A stretch of 64,000 bases of DNA, taken from Streptomyces rimosus (GTDB lineage: Bacteria > Actinomycetota > Actinomycetes > Streptomycetales > Streptomycetaceae). Location: NCBI RefSeq assembly GCF_008704655.1, contig NZ_CP023688.1, positions 9,117,001 through 9,181,000 on the forward strand, given 5' to 3'. Position numbers and translations under genes: made by a program. Below, piece after piece: positions 10,479 through 18,332 of this stretch (its first letter is position 1; every line of letters begins with the position of its first letter). The notes below the pieces were generated by a model. That model ran no database searches. It was not told the origin of the DNA and worked only from the letters and a program-made list of their open reading frames with translations.

Positions 10479-11555
10479 GTGGCCGCGGTGCCGGTGATCA
10501 CCTCTCCCCAGGAGTTCAACACCGACGACCTGTACGTCGACCTGCGCCCGGTGCTGGGCACCGCACTGCACCTGAAGTGCGAGGGCTTCAACTTCGCCGG
10601 CTCCGTCAAGCTCAAGGCCGCCGCCGCGATGGTGGCGGCGGCCGAGCGCTCCGGCGTGCTGCGCGCGGGGTCGGTCCTGGTGGAGTCGTCGTCCGGGAAC
10701 CTGGGCGTGGCGCTCGCCATGATCGCGGCGGACCGGGGCTACCGCTTCCTGTGCGTGACCGACGCCCGCTGCAACGTCGGCACCCGGCGGCTGATGGAGG
10801 CCATGGGCGCCGAGGTGCACACGGTCGACCGGCCCGACGAACAAGGCGGCTACCTCGGCGCACGGCTGCGGTACGTCCGTGAACGGTGTGCCTCCGACGC
10901 CCGGTACGTCTGGCTGAACCAGTACACCAACCCGTACAACGCCCTCGCCCACCAGCACACCACCGCCCCCGCGATCGCCCGGCAGTTCCCGGACCTGGAC
11001 GTGCTCTTCGTCGGCGCGGGCACCACCGGCACGCTGATGGGGTGCGCCCGCTTCTTCCGGCAGTGGACGCGCCCGGTGACCGTGGTGGCCGTGGACGCGG
11101 CCGGTTCGGTGACCTTCGGCGGGCCGCCGCGCACCCGTATGATCCCGGGGCTCGGCGCGGGCGTCCGGCCGCCGCAACTCGACCACTCCCTGGTGGACGA
11201 CGTGGTGATCGTGCCGGAGCCCGAGACGGTACGGACCTGCCACCAACTGGCCGCCGCCGGGTTCCTGTTCGGCGGGTCCACCGGCACGGTCGTCGCCGGA
11301 GCCCGGCGCTGGCTGGCCGCCCACCGCTCCGGCGCCCCCGGCACGGCCGTGGCCATCTCACCCGACCTGGGCGAGCGCTACCTGGACACCATCTACCAGG
11401 AGTCGTGGGTACGGAACGTCTACGGGGACGCCCCGTACGAGGAGGGCACGGAAGGCTCCGACGCCCCGGCCGAGGACGGGTACGGTGCGTCGTCGCAGGA
11501 CGCGTACGGACCGGCGGACAAGTGCACGCTGGGCGCGGGGTCGGCGGCGCGGTGA
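10479..11555 (+). CDS. sbnA: SbnA-like 2-amino-2-carboxyethyl-glutamate synthase (diaminopropionate synthesis)
   Basis: A 358-residue PLP-dependent protein of the cysteine synthase fold. The Lys-containing motif FAGSVKLKAA and the ESSSGNLGVALA phosphate/substrate loop are visible, and FGGSTGTVVAGA forms the PLP phosphate-binding end. SbnA condenses O-phospho-L-serine with L-glutamate, and SbnB then releases L-2,3-diaminopropionate. The order SbnB-SbnA directly behind an A-PCP with an acidic code strongly suggests Dap is a building block of the peptide. The start taken is GTG 10479; GTG 10488 is an alternative. The C-terminal tail of about 40 residues is acidic and Tyr/Gly-rich and is probably disordered. 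Confidence 0.9.
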   Translation: MAAVPVITSPQEFNTDDLYVDLRPVLGTALHLKCEGFNFAGSVKLKAAAAMVAAAERSGVLRAGSVLVESSSGNLGVALAMIAADRGYRFLCVTDARCNVGTRRLMEAMGAEVHTVDRPDEQGGYLGARLRYVRERCASDARYVWLNQYTNPYNALAHQHTTAPAIARQFPDLDVLFVGAGTTGTLMGCARFFRQWTRPVTVVAVDAAGSVTFGGPPRTRMIPGLGAGVRPPQLDHSLVDDVVIVPEPETVRTCHQLAAAGFLFGGSTGTVVAGARRWLAAHRSGAPGTAVAISPDLGERYLDTIYQESWVRNVYGDAPYEEGTEGSDAPAEDGYGASSQDAYGPADKCTLGAGSAAR

Positions 11556-11565
11556 CCGCGCCGCC
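11543..11565. terminator. Hairpin spanning the sbnA stop codon
   Basis: Perfect 10-bp arms (GGCGGCGCGG and CCGCGCCGCC) enclose a 3-base loop, TGA, which is the sbnA stop codon. It lies between the convergent sbnA and lone A-domain genes and could end transcription in both directions. Confidence 0.6.
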
Positions 11566-11584
11566 GCGCGGCCACCGCACGCTT

Positions 11585-13111
11585 CTACGCGGGGGCGGAC
11601 GCTCCGTCCGCCTCCGCGGCGGCGCGCTCGGTCAGCACCCGGCGGTCCACCTTGCCGTTGGCGTTGCGCGGCAGGGACGGCAGCCGGTACGCGGTCTCGA
11701 TGATCGCGTACCGGGGGAGCTGCTGGGCGCAGTGCCGCTTGAGGTCGATGAGCGAGGGGTCGTGACCGTCCGCGGCGACCACGTACGCCACGACGGCGGC
11801 GTCGATGCCGGTGCCGCGCACGACGGCGGCCGCCTCGGCGACCCCCTCGTGGCTCTGCAGCACGGCCTCCACCTCGCCCAGCTCCACGCGGTTGCCGCGC
11901 ACCTTGACCATCGCGTCGCGACGGCCGACGAACTGGAAGGTGCCGTCCTCCAGGACGAGCGCGATGTCCCCGGTGGCATACGTCCGGTCGGTGACCGGCG
12001 GGCGCCCCCAGTAGCCGAGCATCACGCTCGGCCCGGTGACGATCAGCTCGCCCTCCTCGCCGGGCCGGGCCGGCTGCCCGTCGGGCCGTACCGCGACGAC
12101 GTGGTCCCCGCACACCGGGCCGCCGATCGGTACCGGCAGCAGCCGGTCGTCCGGAATGTCACCGACTTCGTAGGCGGTGCAGACGGTGGTTTCCGTCGGA
12201 CCGTAGAGATTCATGAACCGAATGTCCGGAAAATGCCTCCGGAGCTGCCGCAGCGGGCCGATCGGAAAGGACTCGCCGGCGAACAGCAGACAGCGCAGCG
12301 ACGGCACCTCGGTCTCCAGCAGACCGCCGTGCCGCATCATCAGCATCAGGGCCGCCGGCACCGAATACCAGACGGTGATCGCATGGTCGACGAGGAACCG
12401 GACCAGGGCTTTGGCGTTGTATGCCGTCTCCGGCGGCACGAGATGCACGGAACCGCCGACGGAGAACGGGACGTAAACGTCGATCACCGTCATGTCGAAA
12501 TGAAAAGGAGCGTGATTGGAATGGCGGTCGGCGGCCGTGGCGCCCTCCGCTTTCGCGGCCCATTCGACCCACGCCCACGCGCTGTTGTGACTGTGGCACA
12601 CGCCCTTCGGCTCACCGGTGGAACCGGACGTGTAGAGGATGAAGGCGAGGTCGTCGTCGGTGATGTCCGGCTCCGGCACGTCCGGGCCGGGCCGCACCGG
12701 CCCGGCGGGCAGCCGGTCCCAGGCGCCGCCGTCGGGCCAGGCGGTCATGACGGGGGCCGTGCCGCCGTGCTCCGCCAGCGCGGCGGCCCGCTCCGGAGGG
12801 GCCGCCACCAGGGCCGGAGTGAAGTTGCCGACCAGCTTGGCCACGCGCGCCGGCGGCGCCTGCGGATCGAGCGGCACATACGCGGCGCCCAGCCGGAGGG
12901 TGGCCTCCATGACCGCGACGGCCGCCACCGACTTGTCGAGCCAGATGCCGATCCGGTCGCCCTCGCGCACCCCGCGGGCGGCCAGTTCGCGGGCGATACC
13001 GTCCGCCCAGGCGTCCAGTTGTGCGTAATTCGCCGACCCGTCCGGACCGGAGACGGCCGGTGCGTCCGGAGTCCGCCGGGCCGCTTCCCGGACGAGCTGG
13101 TGCAGTTTCAC
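11585..13111 (-). CDS. Freestanding adenylation domain (amino acid-AMP ligase)
   Basis: A 508-residue single adenylation domain with LYTSGSTGEPKG, YGPTETTV, YATGDIA and the catalytic Lys region NANGKVDRR; no PCP follows. The code read by eye is D-M-I-Y-L-A-L-V-C. The FHFDMTVIDVY core is of the type seen in freestanding amino acid ligases that load separate carrier proteins. The divergently transcribed gene 177 bp away encodes a lone carrier protein, the obvious partner. The start chosen is GTG 13111, which has GGAG 9 nt upstream; an ATG 48 nt further up lacks a good ribosome site. The substrate is unknown. Confidence 0.92.
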   Translation of the reverse strand: MKLHQLVREAARRTPDAPAVSGPDGSANYAQLDAWADGIARELAARGVREGDRIGIWLDKSVAAVAVMEATLRLGAAYVPLDPQAPPARVAKLVGNFTPALVAAPPERAAALAEHGGTAPVMTAWPDGGAWDRLPAGPVRPGPDVPEPDITDDDLAFILYTSGSTGEPKGVCHSHNSAWAWVEWAAKAEGATAADRHSNHAPFHFDMTVIDVYVPFSVGGSVHLVPPETAYNAKALVRFLVDHAITVWYSVPAALMLMMRHGGLLETEVPSLRCLLFAGESFPIGPLRQLRRHFPDIRFMNLYGPTETTVCTAYEVGDIPDDRLLPVPIGGPVCGDHVVAVRPDGQPARPGEEGELIVTGPSVMLGYWGRPPVTDRTYATGDIALVLEDGTFQFVGRRDAMVKVRGNRVELGEVEAVLQSHEGVAEAAAVVRGTGIDAAVVAYVVAADGHDPSLIDLKRHCAQQLPRYAIIETAYRLPSLPRNANGKVDRRVLTERAAAEADGASAPA

Positions 13112-13164
13112 AGTCGGGTCTCCATGTCTTCCTTGCCCGGCCCGCCCGGAAAACCTCAAGTTCC

Positions 13165-13194
13165 TTGACAGTCAACCCGGCAGAACAGTAGCGT
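13165..13194 (+). promoter_or_regulatory. Sigma-70-type promoter for the carrier/condensation pair
   Basis: TTGACA at 13165-13170 and TAGCGT at 13189-13194 are separated by 18 bp, a near-consensus vegetative promoter. It points at the carrier protein gene, which starts 94 nt downstream with GGGGGAG ahead of its ATG. Confidence 0.7.
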
Positions 13195-13287
13195 GATTTA
13201 CCGTCAGGTGCAGCTCGCGGAGCCGCTCGGTGGGAGAATGCGGCGAAAATGCCGACGTATACCTGACATGAACTCTGGGGGAGATAA

Positions 13288-13542
13288 ATGAAGGATAGCG
13301 AGACCCTTGACGCTGTCAAGGGATTCATCGAGGAGAACGTCCTCAAAGGCCAGGGCGCGGTCGAAGGCGACACTCCGCTGCTGGAATGGGGGATTCTCGA
13401 CTCGCTCTCCGTGGCCCGGCTCGGCGCCTTTATCGAGAAGCGTTACGGCGTCGTCATGCCCGGCGACACCCCGCTCGCCGAGAAATTCCACAGCCTGGAC
13501 AGCGTCGTGGCGTTCGTCGGCGAACTGCGGGCCGCCGGATGA
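13288..13542 (+). CDS. Freestanding peptidyl/acyl carrier protein
   Basis: This 84-residue protein is the size of a single carrier domain. The phosphopantetheine site is the Ser in GILDSLSV, near residue 40, surrounded by four-helix-bundle-like sequence. A strong GGGGGAG ribosome site precedes the ATG. It overlaps the next gene, a lone condensation domain, by ATGA. The freestanding A domain encoded divergently would load it and the condensation domain would unload it. Confidence 0.93.
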   Translation: MKDSETLDAVKGFIEENVLKGQGAVEGDTPLLEWGILDSLSVARLGAFIEKRYGVVMPGDTPLAEKFHSLDSVVAFVGELRAAG

Positions 13543-14840
13543 CCGCACGACTGGCCCTGTCCGCGGCCCAGACCGGCGTCTGGGTCGCCCAGCAGCTCGA
13601 CCCGGACGACCGGTCCTTCAACATCGCCGAGTACTGCGACATCCAAGGCCCCGTCGACCGCGCCCTCTTCGAGGCGGCGCTGCGCGAGGTGGTGGCCGCG
13701 ACCCCGGCCCTGCGCGCCCGCTTCGGCCTCGGTGAGGAAGGGCTCTGCCAGGACATCGACGACACGGTGGACGTACCGCTCGTCTACGAGGACGTCAGCG
13801 CCGCACCGGACCCGCGCGCCGCCGCCGAACGCCGGATGCGCCGGGACCTGGAGAGGACCTACGACCTCGCCACCGGACCGCTGTTCTCCTGGGCCCTGTT
13901 CAAGGCGGGCCCCGAGCGCCACTTCTGGTACCGCGCCGCCCACCACGTCGTCGTGGACGGCTTCGGGCTCTCGCTCGTCGCCGCGCACGTCGCCGACGTC
14001 TACACGTCGCTGGTCACCGGACGCCCGCGCCGTCCCCGCCCGCCCGGCACGCTCGCCGAGGCGATCGCGGCGGACACCGCCTACCAGGAGTCGCCGGAGT
14101 TCGCGGCCGACCGCCGGTACTGGCTCGCGCGCATGGCGGACCAGACCGAGGTCGCGAGCCTCGCGGACCGGCAGCCGCCGCGTACCCGCTCCTACATCCG
14201 GCACAGCGGCCACCTCGGCCCCGGTGATGTGGACGCCCTGCGCGCCGCGGCCCGGCGTCTGGAGGTCACCTGGCCCGAGGTGGTGCTCGCCGCCGTCGCC
14301 GTGCTGCTGCACCGTGCGACGGGCGTGCGCGACGTCGTCCTGGGCCTGCCGGTCACCGGCCGCACCGCCCCGATGCTCCGCCGCGTACCGGCCATGCTGA
14401 CGAACACCGTGCCGCTGCGCGTCACGGTTACCCCGGAGCGCACGTTCGCCGAGGTCGTCACCGAGCTCTCGGTACGGCTGGCGGAGGCCGTCGAGCACCA
14501 GCGCTACCCACAGGAGCGGCTGGTGCGGGAGTTGCCCGGACTGCCCGAGGGCCGCAAGCAGTTCGGCCCCGACGTGAACATCATGTCCTTCGGCTTCGGC
14601 AACGGCTACGCGGGCCACCCGGCCACCGTCCACAACCTCGCCGCCGGGCCGGTCGAGGACCTGACCGTCAACGTGTACGACCGGCTGGACGGCCAGGGCC
14701 TCCAGGTCTCCCTGGACGGCAACGACGCGCTGTACGGCCGTACGGAACTGGCCGGACACCTCGACGCCTTCCTCGGCCTGCTGCGTTCGGTGCCGACTCT
14801 CCTGGACGGAAAAGCCGTCGGGCAGGGCGCCGCGCGCTGA
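13539..14840 (+). CDS. Freestanding NRPS condensation domain
   Basis: A 433-residue single condensation domain. It shows the N-terminal LSAAQTGVW motif, the catalytic HHVVVDGFG motif near residue 130, and the later NTVPLR and YPQERLVRE motifs. There is no A or PCP domain. Similar lone condensation proteins transfer an amino acid from a lone carrier to a finished or growing peptide, as VioM does with beta-lysine in viomycin synthesis. Here the donor would be the carrier encoded just upstream, with which it is translationally coupled. The acceptor is not known; the side-chain amine of a Dap residue is one possibility. Confidence 0.92.
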   Translation: MTARLALSAAQTGVWVAQQLDPDDRSFNIAEYCDIQGPVDRALFEAALREVVAATPALRARFGLGEEGLCQDIDDTVDVPLVYEDVSAAPDPRAAAERRMRRDLERTYDLATGPLFSWALFKAGPERHFWYRAAHHVVVDGFGLSLVAAHVADVYTSLVTGRPRRPRPPGTLAEAIAADTAYQESPEFAADRRYWLARMADQTEVASLADRQPPRTRSYIRHSGHLGPGDVDALRAAARRLEVTWPEVVLAAVAVLLHRATGVRDVVLGLPVTGRTAPMLRRVPAMLTNTVPLRVTVTPERTFAEVVTELSVRLAEAVEHQRYPQERLVRELPGLPEGRKQFGPDVNIMSFGFGNGYAGHPATVHNLAAGPVEDLTVNVYDRLDGQGLQVSLDGNDALYGRTELAGHLDAFLGLLRSVPTLLDGKAVGQGAAR

Positions 14841-14844
14841 ACTC

Positions 14845-14885
14845 CCGGAAGGCCCGCACCGCTCGCGGCGGCGCGGGCCTTCCGG
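14845..14885. terminator. Bidirectional terminator hairpin
   Basis: Perfect 13-bp inverted repeat (CCGGAAGGCCCGC / GCGGGCCTTCCGG) with a 15-nt loop, placed between the convergent condensation-domain and PhyH genes. Confidence 0.8.
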
Positions 14886-14901
14886 CGCGCTCGGCCCCCG
14901 G

Positions 14902-15711
14902 TTACGCCAGGGCGCCTGCCAGGCGCTCCACCGGCGTGGTGTCCCGGCCGACCAGGAAGTCCGGACGGCTCGGCCGCACGGGCGCGTTGCGCACCGAGTT
15001 GTACGTGATCAGCAGCACCGCACGCCGGTCGTCCGAGAGGTTGTCGGTGGACGAGTGCACGATGCTCGGGTGGAAGGCGGTGATCGCGCCCGCCGGACCG
15101 GTCATCCGCACCGGCGGGAAGTCCGCGGCGAGTTCACGCACCCGCGCGTCCGGCACGGTGTGCGTCAGCCGCGCCGACACATGCTCGTGCCAGTCGCGCC
15201 CGGTGACCGCCCGCGCCGCCTCCGGCGCCTCGATCAGACCCAGGCGGTGCGAGCCGGTGAGGACGGTCAGCGGACCGTTGTGCTCGTGCACCTCGTCCAG
15301 GTTGATCGCGATGTTCACCGCGTCCGCCGCCGGCATGCCGTCCTCGTGCGCCCAGAACGCGAAGTCCTGGTGCCAGGGCCACTGCTGGCCCTCGCGCGGA
15401 CTCTTGATGTTCACCTTGAACTGGTACACGTACACCCGGTCACCGACCAGTTCCTCGGCCAGATCCAGCAGCAGGGGATGCCGAACGAGCTGCGCGCACA
15501 CATCGTCGTAACCGTGGCAGCCGTGCAGCGCCCGCACCGTGTCACTGCCCGCTTCCTGCACCACTTCCGGCCGGTCGGTGCGGGAGATCGCCGCGATGCT
15601 GTCCCGTACCTTCTCCAGCGCCTCCGGAGCGAGCCGGTCCGGAACGGCGAGCCATCCGCTGCGTTCGTATTCCTCGCGTGCATTCTGCGGCACAGCGGTT
15701 CCCCGTGACAT
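14902..15711 (-). CDS. PhyH-family (EctD-like) Fe(II)/2-oxoglutarate dioxygenase
   Basis: A 269-residue phytanoyl-CoA dioxygenase-fold protein. The iron site is visible as WHQDFAFW (HxD) and the distal His in HPSIVHSS, with an Arg shortly after for 2-oxoglutarate. The sequence around these motifs resembles ectoine/proline-type hydroxylases of the EctD branch. The start taken is ATG 15711, with GAGGAG 8 nt upstream; the 50 codons further upstream have no support. It closes the freestanding A/PCP/C group, so hydroxylation of the amino acid those proteins handle is a reasonable inference. A free amino acid substrate is equally possible. Confidence 0.9.
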   Translation of the reverse strand: MSRGTAVPQNAREEYERSGWLAVPDRLAPEALEKVRDSIAAISRTDRPEVVQEAGSDTVRALHGCHGYDDVCAQLVRHPLLLDLAEELVGDRVYVYQFKVNIKSPREGQQWPWHQDFAFWAHEDGMPAADAVNIAINLDEVHEHNGPLTVLTGSHRLGLIEAPEAARAVTGRDWHEHVSARLTHTVPDARVRELAADFPPVRMTGPAGAITAFHPSIVHSSTDNLSDDRRAVLLITYNSVRNAPVRPSRPDFLVGRDTTPVERLAGALA

Positions 15712-16316
15712 GTATGACGTCTCCTCTGCGAAGTGCCGTGCCCGCGAGCGTCGTTGAGCGCCGGGGCAGCGGCGTGGAATGCGGCGGCAGGCCGCGAAGA
15801 GAAGAACGGCGGTGCCGGGCCGTGTCATACGCCCGCACCAGCAAGACGGCCGCCCGGACACACCGGCACGACCCGTCTTTCCAGCCCCCGTTCAACGGGA
15901 CCAGTTAACTCCAGTGATGATCCACCGCGCAACCGTTGCCGGAAGCGGAATGAGGGGTTCGGGCGTGGGGTGGAGGGGGTGCGTCGTCGCCTGCGGCGGG
16001 GCGACCGAAGGCGTGGTCTACTCGGGCGGTCACGGGGCCGGGCGCGTCCCGGCCGACTGGGCCTTCGTGGAATTGCGGATCGGCGGGGCCGGCGTGGCCC
16101 GCGGCTACAGGGCCGCGCCCGAACCCAGCCCGCAACGCTTCGTACACCACGGGGGAGAGCCCCGGTACCTCGCCAACGCCCGCGCCCCAGGCGGTAAGCA
16201 CGGCTCGGCCGGCGTCACGGTCGCAGACGCCGATAGAGGCGATCACCACCCTCAACGGCAGCGTCACGGGCCTCGACAACTATGGCCCGTCCATCAGCGG
16301 AACTGGCAAGTGGCCC
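15712..16316. other. Non-coding or unassigned stretch
   Basis: About 600 bp between the end of the NRPS region and the MerR gene. It should hold the promoter of the PhyH gene. Open frames cross it on both strands, but none has a ribosome site or recognisable protein sequence. It looks like the right boundary of the biosynthetic cluster. Confidence 0.5.
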
Positions 16317-16353
16317 GGCCGGGCCGCCGCACCCCCGTGACGGCGGCCCGGCC
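16317..16353. terminator. Terminator of the MerR-family gene
   Basis: Perfect 12-bp arms (GGCCGGGCCGCC / GGCGGCCCGGCC) with a 13-nt loop, located 4 bp beyond the stop of the minus-strand MerR gene. Confidence 0.8.
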
Positions 16354-16357
16354 TGGC

Positions 16358-17119
16358 TCAGCCCAGCCGAGTCGCGGCGTACGCCTCGATGGCGGCCCGC
16401 TGGTACGCGGCCAGACCCGGCGCGATCGCCTCGTACGCCGCGCGCCAGTGCTCGTTCTCCACGCAGCAACGCCCGATCGCGCGGTACTCCTCGGCGGTGG
16501 CGGCCCGGCTCCGGGCCAACGTCCGGTACTGGGCGCCGATCTCGGCCTGCACCGCGTCGGCGTCGGCGGGCAGGCCGGTGGCCATCAACTCGGCCAGCCG
16601 GACCATCTGCGCCGTGCGCTCGCGCTCGTCGGCCTCGACCTCGGCCCTGCTCAACGCCGCGGTACGCCGCTCGACGGCCCCGACCAGCTCCGGGAAACCG
16701 TGCAGGGCCTTGATGCACTGGGCGGACCGGATGCCCTCGAACAGGTTCTCCGGCCGGCTGATACTGATCATGTCTGTGCCGTCCTTCCTGGACTGCTCCA
16801 GTTCGGCGATCGTGCGGGCGACGGTGCCGGCCAGGGCATCCAGCCGGTCACGCTCGGCGAGCAGCCGACGGTAGTGGCCCCGCAGGGCCTGAAGCTCGTC
16901 GACCTGCGCGGCCAGGATCCGGCGGATCTCGGGCAGTCCCAGGCCCAGCGCCCGCAGCACGAGAACCTGCTGCAGCCGCAGCAGCTGGCGCTCCTCGTAG
17001 TAGCGGTGGCCGTTGGTCCCGATCCAGGCCGGCGGCAGCAGGTCGATCTCGTCGTAGTGCCGTAGCGTCCGGGCCGTCACCCCCGACATCCGGGCGACCT
17101 CCGCGATCGGCCAGGCCAT
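16358..17119 (-). CDS. TipA-like MerR-family transcriptional regulator
   Basis: A 253-residue regulator. Residues 1-70 form the MerR winged helix-turn-helix (IAEVARMSGVTARTLRHYDE, then GHRYYEE). A long coiled-coil dimer helix follows, and then a TipAS-like antibiotic-recognition domain of about 130 residues. TipA proteins bind thiopeptides or other ligands and activate their own promoters. The start taken is ATG 17119, with GGGAGG ahead. A promoter with the 19-bp spacer typical of MerR targets lies 50 nt upstream, which supports autoregulation. It could sense the peptide made by the neighbouring cluster, but nothing in the sequence proves that. Confidence 0.92.
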   Translation of the reverse strand: MAWPIAEVARMSGVTARTLRHYDEIDLLPPAWIGTNGHRYYEERQLLRLQQVLVLRALGLGLPEIRRILAAQVDELQALRGHYRRLLAERDRLDALAGTVARTIAELEQSRKDGTDMISISRPENLFEGIRSAQCIKALHGFPELVGAVERRTAALSRAEVEADERERTAQMVRLAELMATGLPADADAVQAEIGAQYRTLARSRAATAEEYRAIGRCCVENEHWRAAYEAIAPGLAAYQRAAIEAYAATRLG

Positions 17120-17174
17120 CGCCGCCTCCCTCACACCTGCCGGCACCGGGCCGGAATCCCCGGCCCTGCTCAGG

Positions 17175-17205
17175 ACGGTAGAGGCTTCCGCTGCGGCAGC
17201 TTCAA
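17175..17205 (-). promoter_or_regulatory. MerR-type promoter/operator with 19-bp spacer
   Basis: On the minus strand TTGAAG (17200-17205) and TACCGT (17175-17180) are separated by exactly 19 bp, with the dyad GCTGC-C-GCAGC in the middle of the spacer. An over-long spacer with a central dyad is the hallmark of MerR-regulated promoters. It drives the MerR gene itself. Confidence 0.7.
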
Positions 17206-17373
17206 GCCCGCCTATCGGATTCCCAGGCCGCGGCGGGACAACGCGCGGCCCGGTCGGCCGACAGAACCCGGCGGGCACCTGGTTCCAGGCGAGGCGCCGA
17301 CCGGCAGGTAACCAGCCCCAGGACGCGTCCTTATGGGAGACGCGGCAGGAAGCCGACCTACTGAGGGGCTGCC

Positions 17374-17916
17374 ATGAGCACCGGAACGCAATGGATTGCC
17401 ACACCCGCCACGAAGAAGCTGCAGATCACGGTGGGCGTGTGCTCGGTCGTTTTCACCATCGGCACCACTGTGCAGAATTTCGTCATCATCAACACCGAGC
17501 TGGTGGAGATGATGATGCGGACCAGCGGAAGCGCCGATCCGACGGCCTCTGCTCCTGGCTTCACTCTGGGGCTCCGGATCGTCGGTTGCCTTTACATCCT
17601 CGGCAACGCGGCAGGAATCCTGGCCCTGCGCAGCCGGCCGCGCGCCCTGTGGTGGATCGTGCTCGCCGTGAACTGCACACAGGGACTCGGTTTCTGGGCA
17701 ATCCCGCCATCGATGTGGGACGCCGCCACGAACCTGTACGGCACCTGGGCAATCGTCCCGAGCGCCGTAACGGACGGCGGCGCGCTCCTCCTCACCGTGA
17801 CCATGGTCCTCGCCATGGCGAAGTACCGCACGGCCTGGGCACAGCAGCGCACGGTAACGCCGGCCGTGCCGCAGGTGCCGGGCTCATCGAACGTGACGCG
17901 AGGCAGCCGGGGGTGA
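17374..17916 (+). CDS. Small integral membrane protein, unknown function
   Basis: This 180-residue protein has four hydrophobic segments (about residues 17-40, 68-86, 91-110 and 125-150), separated by short loops, and a basic C-terminal tail. No known family was recognised. The ATG at 17374 follows a GAGGGG site. It is transcribed away from the TipA-like regulator, whose promoter is in the shared 254-bp intergenic region, so it may be part of that regulon. Confidence 0.75.
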   Translation: MSTGTQWIATPATKKLQITVGVCSVVFTIGTTVQNFVIINTELVEMMMRTSGSADPTASAPGFTLGLRIVGCLYILGNAAGILALRSRPRALWWIVLAVNCTQGLGFWAIPPSMWDAATNLYGTWAIVPSAVTDGGALLLTVTMVLAMAKYRTAWAQQRTVTPAVPQVPGSSNVTRGSRG

Positions 17917-18152
17917 GTCTCGTACCCGCTGCGGGCTCCCCGGCGCAGTAGGTTCCTGCCGCAATGGAATGTTTCTTGGTGGGGGTGAAGTCGTGGGACG
18001 GATAAGGCGGCCACCACGTACGCGTCTGCCCCTCGGGAGCGGTCCTATATATGCGCCTCCGCCTGCGGACGACTCGCTGTCACTGCCGCCTCATCGCAGA
18101 CCACCACTGGGCACAACTCCTCCCGGACCAGCCGGTGGAGGGCCTGCGTCCG

Positions 18153-18332
18153 TTATAGATAGCCATCCAGCTGCACGCGCTCCGGACGCCGCCACTCGAC
18201 CGATACCGCACTGAGGGCCGGAAGGTGGGTGACTTCGGGGCTCGTGCCGTTGTCCAGGTAGCGGGCGACAGGTCGGCCGACGATCGCTTCAGGCCGCGGG
18301 ATGCCTGCCTCGTCATCGAGCTTGCAGAGCAT
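18153..18332 (-). CDS. Small hypothetical protein overlapping the end of vanY
   Basis: A 59-codon frame whose ATG (18332) lies 20 bp inside the 3' end of vanY, with GGAG 8 nt upstream inside the vanY coding sequence. The predicted protein is mixed polar with no membrane segment or known motif. The spacing fits translational coupling. It may be a real small gene or the remnant of a longer one. Confidence 0.4.
   Translation of the reverse strand: MLCKLDDEAGIPRPEAIVGRPVARYLDNGTSPEVTHLPALSAVSVEWRRPERVQLDGYL

Noticed and set aside
9267..11324. 685-codon antisense frame over sbnB/sbnA
   Set aside because: Low-complexity composition typical of the opposite strand of high-GC genes; the plus-strand genes carry all conserved motifs.
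15905..16279. 124-codon minus-strand frame in the gap after the PhyH gene
   Set aside because: No ribosome site, no recognisable domain, odd composition; treated as non-coding.
17120..17404. 95-codon upstream extension of the TipA-like regulator
   Set aside because: It crosses the regulator's own promoter, and the MerR fold starts at ATG 17119 with a good ribosome site.
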